A DNA stretch of 64,000 nt from Cenococcum geophilum 1.58. Its lineage: Eukaryota > Ascomycota > Dothideomycetes > Gloniales > Gloniaceae. The notes below the pieces were generated by a model. The model was not told the DNA's origin. It searched no databases and saw only the letters and a program-made list of their open reading frames with translations. Where the stretch lies: contig KV748222.1 of NCBI GenBank assembly GCA_001692895.1, forward strand, positions 62,001 through 126,000, written 5' to 3'. A program made the translations under genes and the position numbers. This document shows, piece by piece, positions 49,925 to 59,500 of this stretch (position 1 is its first letter; each line of letters opens with the position of its first letter).

Positions 49925-50139
49925 TGTAAGGGATATTATTGCGGATACCTCGGGTTGCCCTCAGGACAACCCCCGGACGCCCCTCGGATGGTCGCCGGTC
50001 ACGTGCTGGAGGCACGTGCCCGTAGTATATAGTCTCCACGATCCCAGAGGCCTTACCTCCTTAAGGATTCGTCTCTCTCACCAATCTATCCTGTTCCAAT
50101 CGTGTCCTTATAGCCCCCTGTCTACAAGATCCCCTTACA
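49925..50139 (+). repeat. Gy5 3' LTR (215 bp)
   Basis: It starts TGTAAGGGATATTATTGCGG, ends CCCCTTACA, and is followed by TTCTA. It is less changed than the 5' copy. Confidence 0.95.
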
Positions 50140-50337
50140 TTCTACTAGCTCCGCTATATAAATCCTTATTACCTTTACATCTTTTTATTTATAGAACTGG
50201 GTAAAATTAATAGTATAAGTATATTTAATATTATCCAGGTTAGGGCGTGTTTAGTTCCGTCAGGAAAAAATTTACCAGCATTTGATTTTACTTTTCTGCC
50301 ATTTTAGCATTTCTAGCATTTCCTAGCATTTAGCAGC

Positions 50338-50500
50338 TAAATGCCGCATTTATTACCAAGTACNAGCATTTACCGCCAAATGCCGCATTTATAATTAAGT
50401 ATTAGCATTTAGCTGCATTTATTACTAAGTACTAGCATTTAGCCGCCAAATACTGCATTTATAATTAAGTATTAGCATTTAGCTGCTAAATGCTAGAAAA
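50338..50500. repeat. Subterminal repeat array of the TIR element
   Basis: Units of about 40 bp (GCATTTAGCCGCCAAATGCC, then GCATTTATAATTAAGTATTA) repeat roughly three to four times. Each contains a small palindrome around GCATTTAGC/GCTAAATGC. Related words recur at the right end near 51,690-51,745. Confidence 0.8.
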
Positions 50501-50528
50501 TGCTAAAATAGCAGAAAAGTAAAATTAA

Positions 50529-50790
50529 ATGCTGCACGAAGCTCTGCATGAAGCTCTACACGAAGTTCTACACGAAGCTCTGCACGAAGCTCTACACGAA
50601 GCTCTACACGAAGCTCTACACGAAGCTCTGCACGAAGTTCTGCACGAAGCTCTACGCGAAGCTCTGCACGAAGCTCTACACAAGGCTCTACATAAAGCTC
50701 TGCGTACAGAGGCTCTGCACAAGGCTCTGCACAAGGCTCTGCGCGAAGCTCTGCGTACGGAGGCTCTACACGAAGCTCCGCATCGGGTCC
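50529..50790. repeat. 12-bp minisatellite (GAAGCTCTACAC)
   Basis: About 20 units of 12 bp vary at a few positions (CTGCAC, CTACAC, CTCCGC). Because 12 is divisible by three, several frames on both strands stay open and read as LHEALHEA- or RASCRASC-like strings. These are by-products of the repeat, not genes. Confidence 0.92.
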
Positions 50791-50924
50791 CCGCTATATT
50801 CCCGATAGCCTCTACACGTGCCTCTGCCAAGTATACCCCCTATATACACCTAGGTAGCCACCTCATTTTTTACCCTTCCTTACATCCTCCCTACCTAGGA
50901 AGACACCAGAACGACAGCCAGCAG

Positions 50925-51190
50925 ACGACCGTCGCCGGAGCTAGACGACCGTCAGAGCCAGACGACCGTCGTCAGAGTTAGACGACCGTCGTCCAGAGCT
51001 GGACGACCGTCGCCGGAGCCAGATGACCGTCGCCAGAGCTAGACGACCGTCAGAGCCAGACGACCGTCGTCAGAGCTAGACGACCGTCGTCAGAGCTAGA
51101 CGACCGTCGCCGGAGCCAGATGACCGTCGCCAGAGCTAGACGACCGTCGTCATCGCCACACGACCGTCGCCAGAGCCACACGACAACCGT
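50925..51190. repeat. Minisatellite of about 21 bp (GACGACCGTCGTCAGAGCTA)
   Basis: About twelve GACGACCGTC units are separated by variable GTCAGAGC, GCCGGAGCC or GCCAGAGC linkers. GACGACCGTCGTC is itself an inverted repeat, so each unit could form a small hairpin. Confidence 0.9.
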
Positions 51191-51243
51191 TCGAACGACC
51201 AGCCAGCGAACACGATAAACGATTCGATCGATCGATCGAATCA

Positions 51244-51405
51244 AGGTGACATAGACAGGTAGGCACAGACAGGTAGGCACAGATAGGTAGGCATAGACGG
51301 GTAGGTATAGACAGACAGACAGATAGATAGACAGATAGACAGACAGACAGGTAGGCAGGCAGGCAGGCAGGCAGGCAGGTAGGTCGGTAGGTAGGCGGGT
51401 AGGGG
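51244..51405. repeat. ACAGGTAGGCAC and GACA/GATA/GGCA simple repeats
   Basis: Four to five 16-bp ACAGGTAGGCACAGAC units grade into runs of GACA, GATA and GGCA tetranucleotides. Confidence 0.9.
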
Positions 51406-51760
51406 AGAACCATCGCTATATTATATTAAATTATCTAAAATAATATAATTTATTTTGCACCAACTACGTAAAAAGAGCAATACTTATTTATTGCTTAAAG
51501 TGAGTAAGATATATAGAATGTGCGAGAAGGGTATTATATACAGAATACGCGAGAAGGGCATTATGTACAGAATGTACGAGGAGGGCATTATNTACAGAAT
51601 GCGCAAAATGCGTAATTAGCTGCACTGCATTGTTAAATACAGCAGTATGCCGCACCTTAGTCGATACTATACGCTACACGTTATAGTGCGCGGAATGCGC
51701 ATTTGGCCGCCAAATGCTGCTAAATGCTGCAAAAATGCTGGTAAATTTTTTCCTGACGTC

Positions 51761-54456
51761 TTTAGTATTACGGCTAAGCTAGTATAACTTAGTTAGCCTA
51801 GGGGGGCGGAAATAAAGCGGCGGCTCTATATAGTATACGCGGGAGATAGGTATAAGGTTAGGCGTTACAGTAGCGCGGTTTCTATTATCTAGGTCTTAGT
51901 AGTTTTATAGCTAGTCCTTACTATAACGCGGGCTATAGTATATATATATAGTATATAGCTTAATTTTAGATATTAGACTAGGCGGCTAGGGTTTAAATAA
52001 TGCCTAGGTTAGGGTTAGATTTTTAATAGTAGTAGTATAAAGCGGACCTTTTTCCTTAGTCTCGGTAGGGCTAGCTAGCCCATTATTTTAGTCTTAAGTA
52101 CTAGGGTAGTCCAGTCTTCTACTATTTTATTTCTTTACAGCTATATAGGCTCCCCTTTATTAGAAATGTCTTCTACTATTAAGGCTTTATATATAGTCCT
52201 AGGTACTAGGCTTAGTAGTGCTAAGTATCTATATAGGGCGTCCCTATTAATGTTGGTTATCCCCTACAGAAGGCAGTGCCTAGAGTAGTAGTCTAAGTTA
52301 AAGCGGATTTTAAGTTTCCTAAAGCTAGGATAGGGCTTATACTTCTAAAGCTAAGGTATACCTAAGATAATTAGGGTAGTAGGCAAGAGTTTAGTAATAA
52401 AAAAGAGTATAGCTTTAGTATAGAGGCCGATTAATATTTAGGTGGTGAAGTAGTCCGTAATAAGCGAAGTTAGGATATTATCTATAAGGCGCAGTGGCCT
52501 AGGTGCTAGTAGCTTCTTAATTATAATGTTATACTTTCTTATAATAGACTTTACGTTAGTAAATGCTATTATAGTACTACTAGAGTCTACTAGGCTTACT
52601 ATATTGATATAAACTTAGGGGTATAGGTTATGTAATAAGGAGAGTTAAGTTTAAATAAGGATTAATTTCTTATTACTATTTGCTAATCTAAGATTAAGTA
52701 GTAGTTTACTAATAGAAAGGATTAATTAATCTAGTAATAGGGACCTAATCTTTTTATCTTTCTCCTTATATAGTTTAGACCCTTAAATATAACTTAGTCT
52801 AAGGGTTTACCTTTTAACGACTAGGGTATAGAGCTGTCTTAGTAAAGTAGTCTAGTGTCCGTCTAGCTAGCAGTATTAGTTTTAGTTTTAGTTAGGGTAT
52901 AAGAAAATAATACCTCGCTAATAATATGGCTGTGTTTATATTTGCTAGCGCAAAGTCGCTAATACTAGGCGTTATTAACGGGTTGGGCTCCTATATAGGG
53001 TATAGTTTAAAGTAACTAAGCCATAGAGTTAAAGGGGGGGGGGGTATTTACCGCGGCTATAATAGGCTCCGTAGTCGCCGTGTTTATAATAGACTCTATA
53101 ATCGCCGCGTTTGCGGTTATTAGTTCGTGTTATTTAATAGGGTAATATTAGAACTAGGTTTGCTATCTTAGCGGGGTTATAGGCATTCTTTTGGTGGCTA
53201 GGTAGGCTATAGGTAAGGTATAGTCTATTATTAATATAGCGCTTACGCTCCGTATTTAAGATTTTATTAAGGTTTATAGGTTCTTTAGTTACTGCTAGGG
53301 TTAGGGTTAATATAGGGGTAGGGGCTTAGGTAGGTAGGCGGTGGTTAGCGTTCTTTTTAAGGTTAGCTTAGTATATATAGTTTGTAAGGTTCTTAGCGAA
53401 TATATTTATCTACTTACTCCAACCTATATAGTCACTGTTATTAATTTTATAGGTAAGTCTAAGTACCAGCTCTTCCATTTTTAAAGAGATAAACTTTTAG
53501 AGTAGATCTACCTTCTATTTATTTATTTTCTTAACGCAGACTATTAGCTTATTAAGCTCTCCCCTTTAGGATTAGTAATTACGCTCGCCCTAGGGGAAAT
53601 AGTTAAGCTTATTCTCTATAACCTAGGTTATATTAAGGACCTTATAGTAAATAGTAAGGTCTTTAAGTATATCTTCCTTAGTAGGCNATTTCNACGCAGA
53701 TATGTTATTTAGGTTCTTATATATAAGCTTTAGGCCCTACTTAATAAACTTATAGGCCTTGTCCTCTAGTATATCTAAGATATAAAGGATCTAGGACTAA
53801 AATATATTAAAGTAGTCCTAGTCCCAGTTAAAGACTCCCTTAATCTTAACATACTAGGTTTTAAAATTAGCTTATTATTCTAGCGGGGTGCCTTTTCCGC
53901 TAAGTATTGGCGGGTCTTTAGATCTCTGTTTTTTCTACTAGGTTACTACTATTATTATAGGGGTTAATTGTTTTAGAATGGTAATAGTTTCTACCTAAGA
54001 GTTAATAGTTCCTATCTAGAAAGTAATAAGGGTATTAAGGTTTTTATTAGCTTTTTTATTAGCGGTGTTTATATTATATATACACTATAGTCCTACTTTA
54101 ATATTATTAAGGAACTTATTAGTATAGTTAATAAGGGTAAGGTAAGCTTTGCTAGGCTTAAAGGTCTTAGGGTACAGTAAGGAGCGGCGGATTATCTACG
54201 CGATATTAGGGTATGTCTCTATAAAGAGGTCTATAAAAATATCGCGGGGGTTTTAGGTTTCGGCCATTTTGGTATTATTAGTGTCGCCTATTTAGGCACT
54301 AGGTAAAAACTAAGGATCGTTTTAAGACTATATTAAGGACGTATTAGTTTTAGTAGAGGTATGTATAGGTCGCGATTACTTTAGGGCGGAGGTTAATTAG
54401 CTAGGGTATAGGGAATTAGTAATCGCGATAGGGCGCAAATTAAAGATACTATAAAC
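51761..54456 (-). mobile_element. Gy1 segment: gag and protease region
   Basis: The minus strand carries the gag region of Gy1, beginning near 54,265 and running to about 53,000, followed by a protease-like region near 52,640-52,400. It lies directly inside the Gy1 5' LTR and ends at the TTTAG site of the TIR element. A run of nine G at 53,035-53,043 and two ambiguous bases near 53,690 are present. Broken. Confidence 0.75.
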
Positions 54457-54643
54457 TGTTATAGTGCTATAATAAAGTAGACTAAATAACTACGTTATGG
54501 TATAAAGAGGGAAAAAAGGTAGAAAGGGGGTATTATATATAAATAGTAGGGCCAGCCGCTAAGTCGCTAGTGGTGAGCTAGCCAACAGTAGGAAATAGTA
54601 CGAGATAGTATGAAACAGTATGCGTTAGGTTAGTGCCGTGACA
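54457..54643 (-). repeat. Gy1 5' LTR (187 bp)
   Basis: On the plus strand it runs from TGTTATAGTG to GTGCCGTGACA and matches 11114-11300 in length and sequence. Confidence 0.9.
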
Positions 54644-54675
54644 CAAAATATTCTTATAGGTTTTTTATTACTTAG

Positions 54676-54891
54676 CGTATAATCTTAGTTAAAGATTTAA
54701 ATATCCTTAACTTCTACTAAAAGCTTTAACTTACCACTAAATCTTATTACTAAGGCAGCGAGCTGCTAGCTAGCTGCAGTCTTATAGCTAACTAACTGTT
54801 ATAACTTTATAAGCTCGCTAACTGCTTACGTTATTAGCCTCTTGGCAGCGACGCTAGTAGTAATACTAACTCTTAGATATACTAAGTAAAA
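54676..54891. repeat. Duplicated module, block N2
   Basis: This is a direct repeat of 10246-10460. It begins ATCTTAGTTAAAG and ends ATACTAAGTAAAA, with mostly C/T and G/A differences from N1. It lies between the DNA that flanked Gy1 and the Tc1/mariner transposase remnant, and may be the end of a hAT-like element or an N-terminal piece of the neighbouring one. Confidence 0.75.
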
Positions 54892-56060
54892 CCTATATTA
54901 AGAACCTTATTAAAATAGCTAGAGAGTAAGGCTTTAACAAGACTAAAGACCGCAGGATTCTTAATATCTATCTTAAAGATAGAAACTAATTAGGACGCCT
55001 AAAAAAGTATATATCTACTAAAATTAAACTAGTTCTTAACCTTATTTATTATAACCAATATAGTAAAGAGAAAAGCACCCTCTAACTCTCCCTTAATGCC
55101 GGTAATATTAGAGCCTTAATAGTATAGTAAATCCTCTACTTATTAAATATGCGAAAAATAAAGCTAATATATAAACCTAGCCTTATAGCGTAGATACAAA
55201 AAGAATAGGCTTAAATTCTACCTCCGCTATAAGGATTAAAAGCTAGAAAATTAGAAGAACGTTATTTAGACTAATAAGACGTTAGTTATTCTTAGCTATC
55301 GCCTTAAAGGCTACCGCATTTAAAGAACTCTAAAAAAACGCTTCCTTAAGTCTATAATAAGAGAACGTTAAAAGGGCCTTTTAGAGTTTATATTTTAGGG
55401 CGCTTTTATATATAATAGAAAAGGTCTCTACTATATTTAGGCCCTAGAAATAAAGAAGGAGCGCTTTATTACTACTATAGAACTTATTAAAATTAACGCT
55501 AAGATAAAGGCTACCGCGAAGAAAGAGTAGAAGCTTACTATAGCTTTAAGACGCACAGGACTTTAAAACCTTAGAGGAGTTAAACCTATATAAAAATAGG
55601 ATAAAAAGCACAGTAAGTTTATAAGAGGTAATAGTAAAGGAATTAATTAGTATCGCTATATAACCTTTATTCTTAAGCCAAAGCTTATACCCTTTACTTT
55701 AGCTTATAAAGAAGACCGTCTTAATATACTAATTTAAGAAGATAAGGCTTTACTGTATATATTTCTTTATTACAACCTTCTTATAAACCTCTTAAATATT
55801 TAACGGCTTCTTTAGTGCCCTAATTCGCCTAATATAAATATAATAGAGCCAGCGTGGCCTTACCTTAAGAAAGCTACCACTAGAAAGGGCGCCCTTATAA
55901 CTCCTATGCCTGCTAAAAGAGTATAGAAGAAGGTTTAGAAGGATCTTAAATAGTAGCGAATTTAGCAGTAAATTAAGATAATCCCTTAGCATATTTAAGA
56001 GATAATAAGGCTTAAGGGAGGTAATAAGTATTATAAGGGCTTATTAAATACACCTTAGCG
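54892..56060 (+). pseudogene. Decayed Tc1/mariner-family transposase
   Basis: The plus strand keeps the order of a fungal Tc1-like transposase: a helix-turn-helix part near 54,895-55,100 (NLIKIARE, GFNKTKDRRILN), the first catalytic block near 55,250-55,275 (LEERYLD where WxDE is usual), an FRVYILGRF block near 55,385 (usual EFMFWGxF), the second block near 55,712-55,765 (EDRLNILI then EDKALL, usual QEDNAPSH) and the third near 55,842-55,863 (IEPAWPYLKKA, equivalent to the IEPxWxxLK of Tc1-type enzymes). It ends near KGGNKYYKG-like sequence at about 56,030. Many stops, mainly TAG/TAA at former CAG/CAA/TGG codons, break the frame, so it is inactive. The TIRs were not located. Confidence 0.78.
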
Positions 56061-56110
56061 CACAGGGCCTCTAAAACACTATATTCTATAGAATAATTAG
56101 GAGAATATAT

Positions 56111-56536
56111 TGTAACGGAACCTTATAGTAAGAACTACGGTGGGTCCTGTTATTGGGCTAGGTGTATAGGAAATACAAGTATAAAAGTTAACAACGTAAT
56201 AATAACTGGTGGAGTAGTTGCCTAATAGATTAACTCTAATTATATTCTAAGAATTACTATAAGAAAGGAACTATTTAGGTAGGGACTAAGGGTCCTTAAA
56301 TACATAACCGTACTCCTATAAAATCCTTCTTATACGTAATATACGTCTTATATATAAGGTACGTAAGTTCCTCTTATTTCTCTTATTTAATATATAGCAT
56401 ATTATATAACCTTAATTACTATTCCTTGTTATATAGTTCTACTAGCTCTATCCTAGACTATACCTAAATTAACTAACTAGCTTCTTTCGTCTCTTCTCTA
56501 AGTAGTTATAATATTGTACTTAAAGCGTCCGTAACA
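56111..56536 (-). repeat. Gy2b 3' LTR (426 bp)
   Basis: On the plus strand it runs from TGTAACGGAACC to GCGTCCGTAACA. It matches the start of 63645-64000 directly and the Gy2a LTRs in reverse complement. Confidence 0.93.
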
Positions 56537-59500
56537 CCATCTCCCTTCTTTATATCTTTGTCCTTAAAGATTTCCAATATCTCCAAGTTGTTTACTAGAG
56601 GTGTAATACCCGTTTAATTAATTTAGTTAATATTGTTACTTATTATACCTAAAGCAATTTCTTCTTTACACGCCCAACGTCGTGCTCGCACTATTGCTGC
56701 AATATTATTTCTTAGTGAGATTATACCATCTTCGTGTTCTTATTATTTAAAAGAGGGGTTAGTTTATATTACGCTAGCGAGTCTATCTTTATAATAACTA
56801 TCCTCTTACTTAAAGTATACTAAAGCAAATATTTATTTATCCTGTAACGTTCGCTTTACCTTTAATGCTAAATATACGCGACCTATTACTCTTAATAGTT
56901 GTCTAGTTCCCTAATTAATTTATCTTAGGGTCTTATATTTAATCTACTGCTACGCGGCTAGATAGTAAACTATCTTAAGCCCTAGCTAAGTTGGAATATT
57001 CTTATAATGCTAAACAGAAGGCCCTAAATGCTTAGATTGCGGTGTCTACTTATTTGCTCCGTTTTAAAAAGGTTTATAAGAAGGTTTATTTTAAGGAGTA
57101 GAAACTTATAGAATAAGGTTTATAGGAACTTGGCGATAAAAGAATGGATTCTTCTCTAATAGAGAAGGAAATAGATCTAAGTAATTCGGCAACTGCTCTT
57201 TTTAGGTCCCCCTTAGGTAACTTATTCTTTAGTAATCCTTCTTTATTAATACTACCTGACCTAATTTCTTTTAATACTCCTATACCTTTTTTATAGCGTT
57301 CTTTAAATTTTCTAGTAGCTTCTAGGTAGTCTTATTATAGCCTATCCACTTAACCTTATATTATATTTTATCGTCAACGTCCTTATAACTAACGATCTTT
57401 AAAACTTGCTATTTGTCTTCCTCTTAGCCTTTATATATGTCTACTTCGTAAACCGGTGGCTTAATATTCCTATATACTGGCTTTAGCATTACAATATACT
57501 ATATAGGGTAGATCTTCATTTTAGCTAGTAGGTTTAACTTAAACGTAACTGGTAAAATTTTCTATATAATTTTAAAAGGTCCTAGTCTAACGTGGTCTAA
57601 CTTCTTACTTAGTTATCGACTCTTAAAATTTTTATATAGTAGCCATACTTTATCTCCCTCCTTAAGATCTGGTCCCTTAGATCTCTTAGTATTATAGTAC
57701 CTTTTTATTCTCTTTTATACTTTCTTTACTAATTCTATAAGGTCTATATAAAGATTTATTAATATCTTTATCCTTTCTTTAGCTATACTACTCGTTTTCT
57801 TTGCTTGCCGTAGTAATAACGATATTCTTAGCTTATATCTATAATTCGCCTTAAATAGTAATATGCCTATTTCTTCTTAAGGTGTTATATTATATACGAA
57901 CTATATAACTAATAATAGCGATATCTAATTATTCTGTGCGTGATTGATATAATGCCTTAAATACTATTCTAGCGTCTAATTTAATCTTTCCGTTTAACCG
58001 TCTGTCTGTAGATAATATATAGTAGAAGTTGCTGCTTAAACTTCTTACTCTGCTAAGAATACTTCTTAGAATACTATTATAAATCTTAGATCTCTATCCA
58101 ATATAATCTTACTTAGTACTTTATATCTTACGAATACTTCTTTAACGTAGATTCTAGCGACATCTTCCGCTAATATTTCTTCTATATATGCTATAAAGTA
58201 TCCCTACTTTATAAACTTGTCTACTATTACTAAGATCGCGTTATAATCTTATCCGGTAATAGGATCTCTTAATTTTAGTAACTTAATAATAAAGTCCTAT
58301 AATATGACCTCCTATAGTCTCTCTAGTATTTTAATAGGTTGTAGCCCTCCATATAGCTTATGCCTTATTAGTTTATTCCTTTAGCAATCTAGATACTCCT
58401 TTATTACTTTTTTTGCGATATTCTAGATTCTATTAATAATGTACTCCTCCTAGAGTCTTAACACTAAGCCTATAGCTCCATTATATCTTTAAGTCAATCC
58501 CTTATAGAATTCTTCTATAAATTACTCCGCTATACTTCTTAGGATATACTTTACTTCTTAATTTTCGTATATATCCATCTGTAAATCTTCTAGCTATACT
58601 TTTAGAATTCTTTATACCTAAAAGCTTTCTAGTGTCTTATAGACTTTCTCTAATTTATTACTCTCCTAAATTGTTATAATCTTTAAATAATTATACCTAA
58701 TTAATCCGTCTATATCTTTTCGCAGTAAAGCCCCTAATGGCTTTTTATTATTTTATAGTTTAGCTTTATAGCTTAGAGCGTCTGCCCGCGTATTATCTGT
58801 ACCCTTAGTATACTAAATCTCGAAATAGTATTCTGTAAGTATCTCTGCCTATTTAACCTATCTTTAGTTAAGTTCCTTCATTGTTAGGAATCCTATTAGG
58901 TTTTTATAATCTATCTTAACTATAAATAGTTTTTCTATGCCTCGCAAGAATGCTCTTTATTTCTTTAGTACTGTAACTATACCTAATAACTCCTTATTAT
59001 AGATGTTATAGTTTAACTCTAGTGGTGTTATTTTTTAACTATAGTATGCTACTAGGTGCTATCTATTTTAATGTTTTTATATAAAGTATACCCCTAGTAT
59101 ATAGTCTAATATATCTATTTTTATAACTGTCTCTAGTCCTAGTTAATAGATCTTTAGAACTAGCTCTTAAGTAAATAACTCTTTAACTTTTCTAAAGAGT
59201 TTCCTCTATTCCTCTCCCTATGCCTATAGTTCTTCTTTCTTTATTAATCGCGTAAATGGTTTAATGTCCTTTAACTATTGCGCTATAAACCTTCTATAGT
59301 AATTATAAAACCCTAGGAACGATCTTAATTATATAACGTTCTTTAGTTCTTGCCAATTCACTATAGCCTTAATCTTCTTTAGATCTATACTAAGTTAGCC
59401 TAGTTTAATAATAAATTTAACGAAATTGGTCTTCCTAGTAAAGAACTTACATTTTTTAATTACTACTAGCATCTGTTTTTCTTATAGTCTCTTTAAGACC

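Larger units (their letters stand above)
41226..50139 (+). mobile_element. Gy5: chromodomain Ty3/Gypsy LTR retrotransposon (8,914 bp), broken
   Basis: Two 215-bp LTRs, at 41226-41440 and 49925-50139, are flanked by a perfect TTCTA duplication (41221-41225 and 50140-50144). A purine tract (AAGAAGGGGGGGGGTAA) precedes the 3' LTR. The plus strand carries gag (about 41,700-43,000), protease (active-site YDSGAE near 43,320), reverse transcriptase about 44,290-44,770 (VMPFGLANAP near 44,594), RNase H about 45,130-45,580, integrase about 46,250-47,000 and a chromodomain about 47,330-47,520, which places it with the chromoviruses. After the chromodomain comes an unusually long 3' region of about 2.4 kb. 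It is RIP-mutated with many breaks, though LTRs and some patches are well kept. Ambiguous bases occur near 43,078-43,112. Confidence 0.93.
50255..51760. mobile_element. TIR element filled with minisatellites, about 1.5 kb, class unresolved
   Basis: A perfect 23-bp inverted repeat starting CAGGAAAAAATTTACCAGCA lies at 50261-50283 and 51733-51755, and the flanking CGT/ACG extends it by three bases. TTTAG occurs just outside on both sides (50250-50254 and 51761-51765) and may be a 5-bp target duplication; if so, the element is 50255-51760. Near the left end are repeats of GCATTTAGCNGCNAAATGC and a second, nested inverted repeat (about 50276-50320 against 50490-50533). The middle holds three unrelated tandem arrays. 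There is no transposase, so it would be non-autonomous. TIR plus clustered subterminal repeats recalls hAT or Mutator-like elements, but the 5-bp duplication does not match those (8 and 9 bp). It is GC-rich with little RIP. It sits in Gy1. Confidence 0.75.
11114..54643 (-). mobile_element. Gy1: Ty3/Gypsy LTR retrotransposon, outermost element of the nest, broken
   Basis: Its two 187-bp LTRs lie at 11114-11300 (3' LTR) and 54457-54643 (5' LTR). A purine tract next to the 11300 end, read on the minus strand (TAGGGGAAAGGAGT), sets the orientation. Possible target duplications are TAAGA (11109-11113) and CAAAA (54644-54648), each one transition away from CAAGA. Its own DNA, about 7.2 kb, survives in five pieces: 51761-54456 (gag, then protease), 50140-50254, 40941-41225, 33089-34749 (reverse transcriptase, RNase H) and 11301-13347 (integrase and 3' region). 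Domain order gag-PR-RT-RH-IN is that of Ty3/Gypsy. It is heavily RIP-mutated, with many breaks. It must be older than Gy2a, Gy4, Gy5 and the TIR element, all of which sit in it. Confidence 0.85.

Noticed and set aside
49827-50204. ORFs of 70 and 103 codons across the Gy5 3' LTR
   Set aside because: They lie over the purine tract and LTR on both strands, where GC-rich sequence lowers stop frequency; there is no domain content.
50525-50981. Open frames of 150, 101 and 86 codons with LHEALHEA, RASCRASC or TKLYTKLY repeats
   Set aside because: They are the 12-bp minisatellite read in different frames on both strands; open length follows from the unit being a multiple of three.
50338-51405. Possible CRISPR-like array of short repeats
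   Set aside because: Repeats are contiguous or have degenerate linkers, there are no unique spacers, and the setting is a eukaryotic transposon.
51050-51413. Minus-strand frames rich in Pro/Leu/Cys or Arg/Val over 51,050-51,413
   Set aside because: These are translations of the 21-bp and tetranucleotide repeats inside the TIR element.
55792-55992. Minus-strand 66-codon ORF
   Set aside because: It is antisense to the third catalytic block of the Tc1-like transposase remnant.
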